Notes: generated from the sequence alone by a model not told the origin. 57,500 nt of DNA from Prorocentrum cordatum (GCA_963575745.1 CAUYUJ010000167.1:1-57500), one strand, 5' to 3'. Shown: positions 9,365-20,515, counted from the first letter of the stretch. A program made the numbers and translations.

Positions 9365-11701
9365 TCACAATTGCACGTGTGCAAAGCGGACAGTTGCTTG
9401 CAGACGGCACGCCCGTATAGTGGTGGTGATGGTTCGGAAACTTGGCAAACGCCCCGTCATGGCAGTGCTGATGTCGGTCGTGTGCACCAGCTGCAAGTCG
9501 TCGTCGGTTGGGTGCACGGTCAGCGCGCCGAGCCGATCATCGTAGCGAGGGGTGTCCCAGATTGAAACCAGCGATGCCATCGTTCCGTTTACAGCAGCGT
9601 GAAACCAAACCTTCCCACACGCCTTGCCCCCGTTGGCAACGGAGAGCAGCGCGATGTCGTGGGATTGGCATGTCGACAACGTCGACACCCGAGCCGAAAA
9701 AGGCCGTGGTCGTGCTGTCCCTGGGGAGGCGCTGGCCGAGCTTCTCCTCAGGGAAGGCGTGCATCTTCTTAGGTGCCGCCCTGGGGCGCACCAAGTGCGG
9801 CGAGAAGTCGAACACGTTGGTGCTGCGCAAATTTTCCAAATGCAGGCGTGTGACCTCGGACAGCACGCTCCTCTCAGAAGCTGCCAGCTGGCGCATATCA
9901 TTGCAGAACCGCTTGGGCACTCTGTGCTTTTTCTCGTGCACAAACCACGACAGGAGGCATCCGAACTTGATCGGGTGCCTTGGGAAATGGGCCAGCCAGT
10001 GAAACTTCGGCGTCATGTGTTCCTGCCACCCTGCTGCTTCACAAGCATCCAGAAACGCGTTCGTCCTGTTCCTGAGAGCGTCAGCAAACGCACGGGATGA
10101 TGCTGCAGCTTCGATGCGCCACACCAACTCACACAACCGAACAAAAGCGGCGCACTCCGCGCGTGCTACCCCTGCAGGCAATATAACCGTCATCACATAC
10201 GTATACATTATTGGCAGCAAAGTCAATGCCTCAATCGCGTGGCACTTAAACGCTTTCGCCTTGCCGTTGGAAGTATCGCGGCCCTTCTGAAAAAGCTTAG
10301 CCAAGTTATCAGCGCTGCCGTGCGCGATGGGCAGTGACCACATCTTGATGTATTCCTCGAAACATGAGTATACGTTGGACAGCCCATTACTCTTGCACTT
10401 GCAAGAAAGAGATGCGTCGACATGTTATAAACACACAGAATAAATAATGCGTGCGTCCAGTCGTGGCAATACTGGTCAACAGGTAAGATAATGCGATCCA
10501 GCTGTGGATCGAGCAGCATGTTCTGCTCATTATGGTTGAAACCGAACGCTTGCTCGCGGATCCTGGGGCCACACTCGTCATCCTCGCCTTCCCCTTCCAA
10601 TCCCCCTCCCCTTCATCATCTTCCCACCCTTCATCGCCCTATAGGTCATACTCCCTCCTTTGAGTTTGCAGGCCCCCCGCAGGTCTTGAAATTGGCGTTG
10701 GTGTCCGTCGCGTGGAATGCAGCCAGCCGCCGCGCGCTCCCCCTGATGTCATCATTCGTCGCAAAATCGATGTCACCCTCACGCATGACGTCTGCTCTCA
10801 GCAGGGTCACCCCATCTTCGTCGGCCAGAGAGCTGTCCATCGCAATTACATTGCGGCAAAGCATGCAGCATTTTGTACCTGCACCTCCTTTAACCAGCCA
10901 AACCAACTTCTGGGCGCCGCCGTCCTGGAGAACCATCCCAGGTTTGCAATGTAACCTGGCTCCAGGCTCCAATGAAACGCCCGCTGTGTGCAGCGAGCAA
11001 CCCGACCTGCAACGCATGTCTTTTATACGCATTTTGAACGCCTGTGCGACGCTTGCATCTATATCGGATACACGTTTTGACCTCAGGGCGCCTACGCAGA
11101 ACCACGCATCCTCTTGCGACAACACTTCTGGCCCCAGTTCTAGAAACGATACGTAGAACATCCACATCTTCCTTGAATTCTCTGGGGGTAATTGGTTGCC
11201 TGGTGTTGCCTCACCAGAATAAAATATCAGCGACCACGGTCGCTCGAAAGAGCACGGCCTCGCCGCCAAAGTCTTCTGAATGAGGGCCCGCCAGTTGCTG
11301 CATTGGTTGTGCGCCACGTACAATATTGCAGGGAGATTGGCAACAGGAAACTCAATCTCGGAATCCTCGGCAGAGCAAGTGGTCTCGCGGAACAGGGTAC
11401 CATAAGGAGTCGATTGGTTTATGACCGAATCTCCAGCATCACGGGTATCCTTCCGTGATGCTGAGAAGGGTTTCCACGTGACCTCGTCCAAGATTGCAGC
11501 CAGTGCTGCGGCAGATGCATGCGGACATTTCCTCCTCAATGATTCTATCTTCTGGTGCTTGTCAGGTTTGGGCACCATGAGCAGCGCGACCGCGAGCCCG
11601 CCCTCGAGCCATATACGGCAACTGCGCGCATGGGTGTTGGCGCGACAATGGCGCATAGAAGCGCATGCGTTTGCGTAGGAAATATGGGGGACCCGACACA
11701 C
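9365..11701 (-). pseudogene. Dinoflagellate-expanded transposase-like protein, three exons, frame broken
   Basis: Exon 1 (11701 to about 10690) carries AVALLMVPKPDK, PWSLIFYSGEATPGNQLP, LSQEDAWFC and GMVLQDGGAQKLVWL then GTKCCMLCRN, a possible Cys cluster. Exon 2 starts at 10562 after a CCCCAG acceptor and includes QAFGFNHNEQNMLLDP and QYCHDWTH. Exon 3 (from about 10387) has MTPKFHWLAHFPRHP and FVHEKKHR. Two frame changes are needed: near 10385 and near 9665, after which SHDIALLSVANGG and KVWFHAAVNG continue to a stop at 9365. From memory this family occurs in many copies in dinoflagellates; the buried His/Asp motifs suggest transposase ancestry, but the superfamily is not assignable. The frameshifts favour a pseudogene, though unrecognised splice sites could explain one. 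Confidence 0.65.
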
Positions 11702-12535
11702 ATGCGACCCATCATTTGAAAAAGGGTGCTTGCACCGCGGGCGCAGTCACCGTTGCAGTCACCTGCGCGCAGCACTTCATCGATCACACCAAGGATTGCA
11801 TGGCAACAGCGTGCGCATGGCATGCGCAATCACCTGCACCTCTGAACGCATGTCATGCAATCGGGCGCGCGTGCTTGAACGCATCTGTGAATGCAGAGAT
11901 CCTGCAGTTGCAACTGAGTGCGCTCATGCAATCAAAACTGCAATCAGTATTGCAGAGTGCACATGCGTGCTGCCTGAATTGCACATGCAGTCATAACTGC
12001 ATCGGCTGTTCATGCGCCCGCCCCCCCCCCCGAACTCACCTCGCCCATGCTTCCCCGCATGTGCCCCGCTGCCCCATGCACCCCCCCCCCTTCCCCCTTT
12101 CCCTCCACCGCCCCCATGCGTCCCCCGTCTGAGAACGGACCCCTCCGCCGATCACATCCCCTGAGAGCGTGGCCATGGAATGCCGCGATGTGCAACCACA
12201 CAAACAACATTGCAGCCGCAGCTGCAAGCCCGAAGGCCGCGCCACGGGCGCGATTGCAGGGGGTGCTGCAGCGATGGGCGGAACGCGCGCTGCACGCGCA
12301 AATGCCGACGCGTAAGCACGCGGAGAGACGCGCCCAATTGCGCAGGCAAGGCACATGGCATGCGATACATTGTGTTCTCATATGTACGCTAGCGGTGATC
12401 GGTTCGCAAAGCTCCGAAGGAACAAGATGCGAGCAATGACGCACAACCCATACTCTATACTCATATAGTGCATTTATAGAGACCCGTCAGCTCACGCATC
12501 CAATCAGTGCTGATGCTCGACATATCTGACATATA
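11702..12535. other. No gene recognised; TGCA-rich spacer
   Basis: About 830 bp rich in TGCA, GCGCA and GCATGC words (11740-12010), then C-rich runs (12022-12130). Frames are open on both strands because stops are rare, but none shows a motif. It separates two minus-strand genes. Confidence 0.5.
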
Positions 12536-15064
12536 TCAAGCGTTCTTCTTGCTCCTCCACATCTCGCTTGCCGACCTGTATGCGTCCTTTGCATCGTCGA
12601 GCGCCTGCTTCTCGGTGCGGCCGTTTGCCTTGGCCCACTTGAGCGCCCTTCCGCACCACCTGGAAGCGACCGCATTCTGCGTGCACTGGCCGCCACACGG
12701 TTCAAACACGATCTTGAAGGCACCGCCCTTGGACGCCCACGACGCTGCAGCGGGCTTCTTCAGGGCGGGCGCAACGCCCGTTGCAGCAGCGGGCCTCTTC
12801 TTGGCCGCCGCTGGCTTCTTTGCAACATCCGTTGCAGCAGCGGGCCTCTCCTTGGCTGTGCGTTTGCCCTTCGTCGCCAAAGCGTCGAACGCCTGCTTCT
12901 CGCGCGCCCCCTGCGCGACGCGATCCGCAGCCAACGCTGCGCCGGCAGCAGTGGGCGCTGCGTCACCCGCCGCAGGAGCTGCGTCACCATCAGCAGGAGC
13001 TGCTTCACCGTCGCCGAGTGGAAGTGCTGCGACCTTGGGCTCTGCAGCGCGAGCTGCATCTGCGGCTGGGGCTGCGCCTGCAACGATGCTCTTGCCTGGC
13101 TTGAACGACGCGGCTGGCGCGTGAGCAGAGCTAGCGCCCGATTGCCCTGCAGTGTACAAACCATGGATCTGAGCGGCCAGTTTATCCAAGTCAGAGTTGC
13201 CGCCCCAGCTCGAGTGCCAACCACCGTGCCGATCCTGCTGAAGCGGGGTAAAGTCAGACGACTGCCAACAGCCAGCCCGCTCTTTCTTGAGCAATATGTT
13301 GTTGTCGCGCAGCGGGATGTGCTTGCCTAGGAAGGCGTGCAAGTCGATGAACTTCTCGACGGGCGGGTCGTCATCATCATAAGCAGAAAGATGCGGGCAA
13401 ATCCGCAGGGCGCTCGGGATGCGTCGTAAGTGTCGACTTCGTGAATGGGGCCGATGTGTTTTTTTCATGTGGCCCACCAAATCGCGAAAGCTGTTGTAGA
13501 TGCTCTGGTAGCTAGGCCAAGACTTGGTGTTCCCATGCTCGCACCAAATCAATACTACCATTGCCCATTTCAAGCACTTATCGTGCGCTGGCTGTAAGAT
13601 CCCCAAACGATGCAACCGTGTTGCAAGGATGGCCATTTTCTTGGTCTCCGGCGCTCTGTAGTCCTCCAGGGCCATCCAATCTTTGCCCGTCAGGTAGTTG
13701 TATATGTGGGAAAGCGTCTGATCCCCAGCATCGCTGATGCTACTTGGGACCGCTGCAGCGATGTTGGCGACCTTGATATCGACTGCCGCCAGCACTGCGC
13801 GCTTCACGGAGGCTACCGTGCACTTCTTTTCAATCAACTCGGTGAGGACGATAGCATCTGGCGCTGAAAGCGCTGTGAATGATTGTATGCGAGTGCACAG
13901 GGATGCAGACAAGTTTTTCGGCAGCTCCTCGCTGTCGGGGCGCTTCGCCAACAAGTCCGAAAAGTCAGAAACGTCGCGCGTTATGTCCTCGATAGTCGGA
14001 CGCCGCGCGGTGCACCCTGAACCCCTGCAGCACCTGCAGCCCCTCGAGGCTTGATCCGAACACGGCCATGGAATGCCGATCGCAATTGACAAAGAGAAAA
14101 CATGAACGACTACATGGGTCGTCACAACTTGCGCAGGGCGCATCGCATGCATGACAGAGTGCAAATGGTAATGCGCAGATGGGATAACATCATGATGTCG
14201 GTTTAAGGCATCAATCTCATGTGCGTGCCAAGCCGATTGGCTGCGTGGATGCGTTTCCGTTCGGGGGGCTTGCGGGTCAGACTCGCAGCTGAACCTGGTT
14301 CGAACAGCGAGCGCGGGCCAGGGGCATGGCATCGGAAGCGCCGCAACTGGATCACAACGCGAGGCAACGAAACGCTGTGGCGGTGGAAGGCAATATTTGT
14401 CTAGCGCAGAAGCGCGCGGCTGGAACTCCGCGCTCGCTTGGCAAGATCGCTCGGCAAGATCCGTCTCATCGATCCTCCTCCGCCTCCTCCTCCTCCTCCT
14501 CCCCCTTCTCCTCCTCCCCCTCCCCCTCCTCCTCCCCCCCTCCCCCCCCCGTCCTGGCCGTGCTGCTCCTTCTCCTGATCCTCCTCCCCCTCCTCCTCCT
14601 CCTCCTCCTCGCCCCCGTCATCATCCCCCTAGAAAGACGGCGCCCCGCCTGGTGCGGGGCGCGCCCACCTCGCAGCGCGATGACCTTCCCGTGCGCCCCG
14701 CCCTCGTGCAACTGGCTGCGCAGGCACGACGTGCTCGCGAGGTCGGCGCAGTCATGACCTCTGGCATATCATGAAGGCGCTGCAGCCGACCGAGCGACGT
14801 CGGCTTCGATTGCGTGGCGCAGGAGCGCGAGCCAGTCCACAGGCGCCTCACATCGACGAAGACCTGCTTCGCGTATTTGTTCTGCTCCGACTTGTTGGCC
14901 ACGCCCTCGACGAAGCGCTTGAGGCCGAGAGCCATCTCCTTCCATTCGTTGCGACTCTTCGTGAGGTCGCGGATCTTGGCCTTCATCTGCTCCTTCTCGC
15001 TCGGCCGCAGCGCCCGCGGCACATGCGGCGGCGCCGCCGCGTCAGCCCGCGCCTTCGGCGCCAT
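12536..15064 (-). CDS. Dinoflagellate-type multi-exon gene with Lys-Pro-Ala-rich C-terminus
   Basis: Exon 1 starts MAPKARADAAAPPHV at 15064 and has a coiled-coil-like KEQMKAKIRDLTKSRNEWKE; it probably ends at a GATGTGAG|GC donor near 14845. The main exon runs from about 14025 to 12536: DYLS-like QTLSHIYNYLTGKDWMALED, a helical region with KCLKWAMVVLIWCEHG, a WGGNSDLDKLAAQIHGL segment, then Ala/Pro-rich repeats with KKPAAAKKRPAAA and a basic C-terminus ending RSKKNA. The AAKKPAAA style is common in dinoflagellate nuclear proteins. Function unknown. Linking the two exons is inference from order, strand and phase. Confidence 0.6.
14470..14632. repeat. (CCT)n pyrimidine tract, presumed intronic
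   Basis: Pure C/T run of CCT triplets with some C runs. It lies between the two supported exons of the minus-strand gene. Confidence 0.8.
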
Positions 15065-15100
15065 CGCGAAGGGGGCGCGAGGAGCTCCCCATCCCCACCC

Positions 15101-15235
15101 CGCGGGCGCGAATGCAGTGGACTGCAGCCCTTGCCGTCGGGCGCGAATGCAGTAGACTGCAGCCCTTGCCGTCGGGCGCTAATGCAGTAGACTGCAGACA
15201 TTGCCGTCGGGCGCGAACGCAGTGGGCTGCAGCCT
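15101..15235. repeat. Tandem repeat, about 37 bp unit, four copies
   Basis: Unit around GCAGT(G/A)GACTGCAG plus CCCTTGCCGTCGGGCGC. It begins just upstream of the start codon of the minus-strand gene at 15064. Each unit contains a CTGCAG palindrome. Confidence 0.85.
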
Positions 15236-15602
15236 TCGGGCGGTCAGAGGGAAGCAATGGGCAGCAACATGATGCACAATCTCAGGAACATCTGGCGAAT
15301 CGGAGAGCAGCGGGAGGCGATGCAACAAGCGTTGTAACGAGAATGAGGACTGCATCGGAGGGCGATGCAGTCTGTGGCGGAGGGAGCGAGGGCGGCTGGA
15401 GACAAGACGCACGAGGCGGAGGGAGATGTGGTTCACAGATCCACGGGCGGTCGATCATCCCGCTGGGATCGCGCGCGGCCTTTTATAGGCCACGCGAATG
15501 TGTGGCAACCGCGCAGGCGGCAGCGCGTCATGGCGCTGCCCCAGAGCCTGCGCTCAGCCAAGTCTACCTCTTATGCTCTGCACGAGCCTGGGCGCAGAAC
15601 AA
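15236..15602. other. No gene recognised
   Basis: About 365 bp between the 37-bp repeats and the palindrome array. Frames are open on both strands, but none has a motif or a start that I can support. Confidence 0.45.
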
Positions 15603-15796
15603 CACTTGAAAGTGTGAATACACTTTGAAGTCGGAGGCGGCGTCACTTCAAAGTGCGATCACACTTCGAAGCGCATATCCTGTTACTTCAAAGTGTGAAT
15701 ACACTTTGAAGTGAGGTTTCATCGCGCTTCAAAGTGTGATCACACTTCCAAGTGAGGCCGACCACACACTTCACAATGTGATCACACTTTGAAGTG
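15603..15796. repeat. Five tandem palindromes, ACTTCAAAGTGTGATCACAC type
   Basis: Five copies of a 28-30 bp near-perfect palindrome at about 15603-15631, 15644-15671, 15685-15713, 15726-15754 and 15767-15796, spaced a regular 41 bp. The centre alternates between TGATCA and TGAATACA forms; spacers are unrelated. They lie between two minus-strand genes, just past the 3' end of the one at 15866-17660. Confidence 0.9.
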
Positions 15797-15865
15797 ACGT
15801 GGGCGCCGCCGCCGTGGTTCACCCACGGCCATTGTCAGCTGCGAAGCCGACGTGCCTCATAGCAG

Positions 15866-17660
15866 CGCCCCCATCACCTCATAGAGGAACGAGAGCGCCT
15901 CGGAGACGCCCACCAGCTTCTCAAAGTGGAAATCGGCCCGACTTGGGCTTTTCCTTGCCTTTGCCCTTGCCCTGGCCCTTCGAGTCGAAACGCTCGCGGG
16001 CCTCGGCCAAGGTGCGCTCGACCGTGTCGTAGTCGGCACTCTTGTAGGCCTCGATGGCCTTCTCGCCCTGGTCGGCGAACCAGCCGCTGCCCTTCTGGAT
16101 CTCGCCGCTGGCCATGGCCGCGATCACTGCGTCCCACCCTGCCCAGTCCTCGGCGGCGTACTTGTCCGCCAAGCGCATGGGCGTCGCCGGCCAGCCGCCG
16201 CGCACCTGCTCGCCGCTGACGGAGCCCTTGTTGCAGCGGCGGCCCATCGGCGCGGGCGCCGCGGGCGGCGGCGGGAGCGGCGGCGCGAGCGCCGAGGGCG
16301 GTGGCGTCGATGGCGGCTTCGGCTGCTTCTTCGCAGCAGGCCGCGCCCTGATGATGCCGCCCCCTGCAGCCGCCGCTGCATCAGGCGCAGCCGCAGGCGC
16401 AAGCGCTGCCGCAGCTGCGGCCTGCTCGTCGAGCATCTTCTCGAGAAACTCGGCGTAGTGCACGACCTCGAGGAAGTGCAGCGGCTCATCCGTGAGGCCC
16501 TCGGGCGACTCCTCCTCCTCCTCATCATCATCATCCCCTTCGTCGCCCTCCTCCTCATCCTCCTCCTCGTCCTCCTTCCCTTACAGCTCCCCATCCCTTC
16601 TTTGGCCGCCCGAGATTCGGTTTGGCGGCTCCCCCCCCCCCTCTTCGGTTTGACGGTTGCCCCCCCCCCCCCGCCCCTCTTTGTCGCCAGCCCTCCGCCG
16701 AGCCAGCGTGCGTTTGTGATCCCACTGCCCCCTTTTCCCGCGGGCGGAAGGCCGTCGCGCGTGGAAAAACACACCGAACGCGCCAGAACGCGATCTCACA
16801 AAATACGAAAAACAACGTGTTGTTTGCATGGCCCGTTTTGGTCGGCAATGGTATGTTTTTCCACGCGCGACGGCCTCCCGCCCGTGGGAAAGGGGGCAGC
16901 GGGGTCACAAACGCATCTGCCCTGAAGCAGGAAGGGGAGAGGAGGGAGGAAAGACAAGGGCATGAGGAGGGAGGAGGAAGCTGGACGAGGCTGAAGGAAA
17001 AAAGATGAAGAGGGGAGGCATGAGAAAGAGGAGGAGGAGGAGGAGGCGGAGGAGTAGGAGGGGGGGCGATAGCCCATCGAGCCCTATATGGGCCCAGTCG
17101 TCCCCATGGGCCGTCGTAGGCCAACCGCTGTTGCAGGCGCACTGCAAAATTCAATCTCCCCCACCCCTTCCCCCGCCCGCCCCCTGGCCTTGACGAGCTC
17201 GGTCGGCCACGTCGTCTGGTCGCCGATCCCGCTGGCGTACACGCAGCCGTCGGGGTAGTACAAGATCGAACCCACGTCCAACGTGCTGGAGACCACCCAG
17301 CGCGAGAAGGTGTGCTCCTCGTCCGCATGCACAATGTACACCAAGAAGAGCTCGCTGGTGTTGGCCCCGTCGGGCGCGCCAGGCTCCTGCCGATAGATCG
17401 GCGAGCCGTTCACGTAACCCACCTTGTAGTACACGCCCTGCAGGCACTGCACCAGGCCGTCGTTGGCGTCCTCGTTGCTGCCCTGCAACCTCCTGAACGC
17501 GAGGCTGTCCGCGAACTTGGCCACGCGCTCGCCCTTGCGCGCCTCCGTCGCGGTGAGCAGCATCTGGAAGTCCATGCTGCGCGGCCGCGACGGCTTGGCA
17601 CGCTTGGCAGCCTTGGCGTCGTCCTCGGCGGAGGCCGACCAAAAAAAGAAACAATCCGGT
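15866..17660 (-). CDS. Dinoflagellate-type gene, two or more exons, one frame change near the end
   Basis: The upstream exon (about 17640-17175) encodes MDFQMLLTATEARKGERV, then YYKVGYVNGSPIYRQEPG, ELFLVYIVHADEEHTFSRW and VGSILYYPDGCVYASGIG, the beta-rich 'grows-to-fit-an-object' module I recall repeated in many dinoflagellate predictions. It ends near LVKA with a possible AAG|GCCAGG donor. The downstream exon (about 16520-15866) begins in an acidic GAGGAT tract, then EVVHYAEFLEKMLDEQA, poly-Ala/Pro linker, GGWPATPMRLADKYAAEDW and GKGKGKEKPKSG. Here the frame must shift by one base to read ADFHFEKLVGVSEALSFLY and MGALL* (stop at about 15866). The shift may be a real lesion, a small assembly error or a missed splice. 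Function unknown. Confidence 0.6.
16709..16915. mobile_element. 207-bp foldback element with about 63-bp terminal inverted repeats, intronic
   Basis: Left arm 16709-16773 (TGCGTTTGTGATCCCACTGC...) matches the reverse complement of right arm 16853-16915 with few mismatches. The loop is about 80 bp and has no ORF. It sits inside the apparent intron between the two exons of the minus-strand gene. MITE-like. Confidence 0.8.
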
Positions 17661-18361
17661 AGGTTGGGGCGTGCAAGCCCCCTCCACGAGGCCCATCGGG
17701 GCCTGATTTTGCAGTGGGAGCTGCAACGATGGCGCGCCCAGCGCGCCACCGTCTGTGCAGTCCACGCTCGCGCTGCCTCGTCGTGGGCCGCGATCGGCGC
17801 ACGACGAATCAGCGTAAGCTTGGCGAAGACGGACGGGTTGATAAATTCTACCGTGTGCAATCTCCTGGGCGTCGCCCTGCTGGCCAGCATCAGCTGCTGG
17901 TGGCGCTGGCCCTGCCAGGAGCTCGCGCGCAGCCGGCATGGCGTCGAGCGCCCGAACGCGGGGCCGCGCCTGAAGCCCTCGAGGGGCTCGCGGGGGCCTC
18001 GGCAGGCCCCTGAAGCCTTCGAGGGGGCCGCGGGTGCCTCGAGGGGCTCGCGGGGGCCTCGGCAGGCCCGCGGCGCCGCAGGCTGGTGCAGCTATAGCCG
18101 CGAAAGGCTGGGACACAAACGGCAATGCGGCGAGGGTGCACTCAAGGAGGAGGTGGAGGTTCTGCAAGCAGATTAATGGCCAAGCTTGGCAAACATGCGG
18201 TGAGCGTATCTGACACTGCAAATGTCGAGCAACGTATCGCTGAAGACAGGCATGCGCAAAACAACGGAGCAACGCTGCATACCTCTGTGCATTTTATTTA
18301 TATGCGAACAATTGCTGGTGCGCGCTGGCAGGTGCCGATGTGAAACATTGGCCGCGTGATC
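17661..18361. other. Upstream or intronic sequence with GC-rich internal repeats
   Basis: At about 17955-18075 the string CTCGAGGGGCTCGCGGGGGC and close variants recur three to four times with GGCCTCGGCAGGCCC. A minus-strand frame at 17650-17890 (MLASRATPRRLHTVEF...) could be an upstream exon of the preceding gene but is not convincing. Confidence 0.45.
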
Positions 18362-19045
18362 CTAACAATCGCGACTTGGAGCATCTGCGCGGTCACGTGC
18401 ATCGCTATCGTTGACCTCGTGATCACTCTTGTCCTGCAGCGCGCTGGCATCCTCATCCTCATCGTCGGCGCCGTCCCTCTTGTAATTCGACCTCTTTGAT
18501 GTGACGGTGGCGGTCGTGACGCCGTGCGCGAAGATGTATTGCACGAGCGTGCAGATGGAGTCGTCGGAAGCGTTGACCCACATGTGGTCGGTGCCCCTGA
18601 CTGGGGGCAGCATCTTGACCGATGGGAAGGACGCGTCGCCGACTGAGGGCAATTCGACGTCCATCACCATGGGCGGCCCCTCTTTCTGGGCCCTGATCTT
18701 TTGGCGTGATTTACGCTTTGGCTTGGGCCTCCGCTTCGGACTGCTCCTCTGAGCAAAGAGGCGCCGCGGGGGGTTGCGCATAGGTGCAGCATCTTCACGA
18801 AGGAGGTCGTTCCTCGCAGCAAGAAGTGCTTTGTACCCAGGAGCGTTGGCGAGAGATGGCCTGGCCGTCGACTTGGGGCATTCCTCCCCAGAGCAGAGCA
18901 ACAAATATTTGATCAAACTGTCATCGTATGGGTGCACCATGGCGTACACGTCGTCGCTGCATTTCTGAACAGCCCTGGGGGCCCACATGTGATCGCCAGC
19001 ATTGACCTCAAGCCTCCAAGCAACCGAACATTCCAGCGTGGCCAT
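18362..19045 (-). CDS. Hypothetical protein, terminal exon
   Basis: A minus-strand frame of 227 codons ends at 18362. Visible: VNAGDHMWAPRAVQKCSDDV, then a strongly basic RRLFAQRSSPKRRPKPKRKS, then PPVRGTDHMWVNASDDSIC, and an acidic Asp/Glu-rich tail. The DHMW motif occurs twice, flanked by similar context, suggesting an internal duplication. I do not recognise the family. It could be a C-terminal exon whose 5' exon lies further upstream; the ATG at 19045 is only the first in frame. Confidence 0.45.
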   Translation of the reverse strand: MATLECSVAWRLEVNAGDHMWAPRAVQKCSDDVYAMVHPYDDSLIKYLLLCSGEECPKSTARPSLANAPGYKALLAARNDLLREDAAPMRNPPRRLFAQRSSPKRRPKPKRKSRQKIRAQKEGPPMVMDVELPSVGDASFPSVKMLPPVRGTDHMWVNASDDSICTLVQYIFAHGVTTATVTSKRSNYKRDGADDEDEDASALQDKSDHEVNDSDARDRADAPSRDC

Positions 19046-19573
19046 GCGCCACGGCCCACGAACACAACGCGCGCAGCGCTCGAGGCAAAACGCCTGACAA
19101 GCGGGCCATCAATGGACGGTGCGCATGGCACGCGCGTGAGGAGTCGAACGCGCGAAAGAGAGGATGGCACGATCAAGACAGATGTTGGGAGGGGAGAGAG
19201 TGACGGAACAACGCATTGATCGAGATGGAGAGATATGGAAAGACGGAGAGACATTATAGTTGCAGGTGTAACATTGAGCATGTGTGTTTTCGCATATCCC
19301 TCGTTATGGCTCCACCCGCGCCTCTCCCGCAAACGACAGCATGCATGAGTGCTGCGGAGAGGGGTCGGTGGTGTGCCCTTGAAACACAACTGGGCGACAT
19401 CTCAAATGTGAAAGCGTTGCATGTGTATGCAGTGTGCGTCGCATGGCGCTTTTAACCTGCGCCATTCGCACACCGTGCGGGGCGCGTTGCGCTGCAGCGC
19501 AATCAAACAGAGAGCGAATGGTGGTCGCACTAAATCGATGGAATTGGCAACTGCCCGTCGCCATTTAGGGAAG
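19046..19573. other. No gene recognised
   Basis: Spacer between two minus-strand gene ends. Has GAGAGA/GGAGAGA words at 19155-19255 but no array, no motif and no convincing exon. Confidence 0.5.
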
Positions 19574-19575
19574 AC

Positions 19576-20154
19576 CTAGCTCTTCTTGTCCCTAGCCTTG
19601 CCCTTAGGCTTGGCATCCCCCTCCGAGAGCTTGACCCTCTTTGCAGACTGCAAAGGCGCATGGTGCTCCTTGGCTTTATAAACGAGCAATTTGTCGAACT
19701 GCTGCAAGGTCTTGGTCTTCTTGTAAGCTTTGAAACTGATATGGACGGTGCTCTGTTGAACGAGGGCCACGTTGGCAAGGTCATCTTTGTCCGTCTCCCG
19801 AACCCACCAATAAGGAATGAAGAAGACGTCTTCTGATTCGGCCTTCTGCTGATCGGTCGCCCTCGTCGGGGGCGATACGTGCAGCACTGCGGACCCGCAC
19901 TTGACCTGGACCGCGCCCTGCGACGGCTCTGCCTTGATCTTGTTCAGCTCAGAGAACGGGGCAAGGACGAGCTTGCCCTTCTCGATCTTCTGGGCAGCAA
20001 CGACGACGCTGGGGGTAAGGCCGTATTGCAACATCGTGCCACCATTGGCAATCAATTCGAAATCTTTGAGGGCTTTGAACACCAAGAACAGCCCAAAAGA
20101 GCTGCAATAACCGTCCCGAGAGAGCCCAAAGAGGGTAAAATCGTTGATTTTCAA
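19576..20154 (-). CDS. C-terminal exon of a dinoflagellate-expanded family
   Basis: The frame ends KGKARDKKS* at 19576. It contains LIANGGTMLQYGLTPSVVVAA, then QVKCGSAVLHVSPPTR, VFFIPYWWVRETDKDDLANV and LQQFDKLLVYKAK. The 'x-P-x-W-x-V ... ANM/ANV' pattern with a basic tail is one I recall at the C-terminus of many dinoflagellate multi-copy proteins of unknown role. The true 5' exon boundary is upstream of about 20110; MKINDFTLF at 20154 may be intronic. Confidence 0.6.
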   Translation of the reverse strand: MKINDFTLFGLSRDGYCSSFGLFLVFKALKDFELIANGGTMLQYGLTPSVVVAAQKIEKGKLVLAPFSELNKIKAEPSQGAVQVKCGSAVLHVSPPTRATDQQKAESEDVFFIPYWWVRETDKDDLANVALVQQSTVHISFKAYKKTKTLQQFDKLLVYKAKEHHAPLQSAKRVKLSEGDAKPKGKARDKKS

Positions 20155-20293
20155 TCGTTTTTCTATGTTTTCCGCCTTCTCACGGCTTCCCGCTTCCAGC
20201 CCTCAAAGATCGAGGATTTGGGAAAAAGAAAGGGGATTCCAACAGTTCATTTTTTTCATAAACAATGGAACTCCTATTCGGGGGTCCTACATG

Positions 20294-20515
20294 CCCAGAT
20301 CATGCGCGACCGATTTTTTTCGGTAGCGAAATGAAAGACCGGTAACGACGTCGCTACAGAAAAATTCGGTAACGAGCGGTCGCGACCGAAAACGCCGTTA
20401 CCGAAAAAATCGGTAACGGTCGGTAACGCCGTTACCGGTTTTTCCGGGCCCTCAATCTGACGAATTGAATTTGTCAGACCTGACGTTGCCGACCGTTACC
20501 GACCGTTACCGACCG
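20294..20515 (+). repeat. Left copy of inverted 38-mer plus CGGTAACG-rich module
   Basis: 20294-20331 starts CCCAGATCATGCGCGACCG and ends CGGTAGCGAAA. It is identical, as reverse complement, to 47900-47937. It is followed by multiple CGGTAACG and CGTTACCG words able to pair with one another, a short CTGACG...TGACGTT piece and then a GAT array. The same order, inverted, occurs at the right copy. Confidence 0.9.

Noticed and set aside
12000-12130. rRNA or tRNA gene in the GC-rich spacer
   Set aside because: No cloverleaf, box A/B pair or rRNA core words were seen here or elsewhere in the window.
15101-15796. CRISPR array
   Set aside because: Palindromes at 41-bp spacing superficially resemble repeats and spacers, but the repeats are full palindromes, there are only five, no cas-like gene is present, and the host is eukaryotic.
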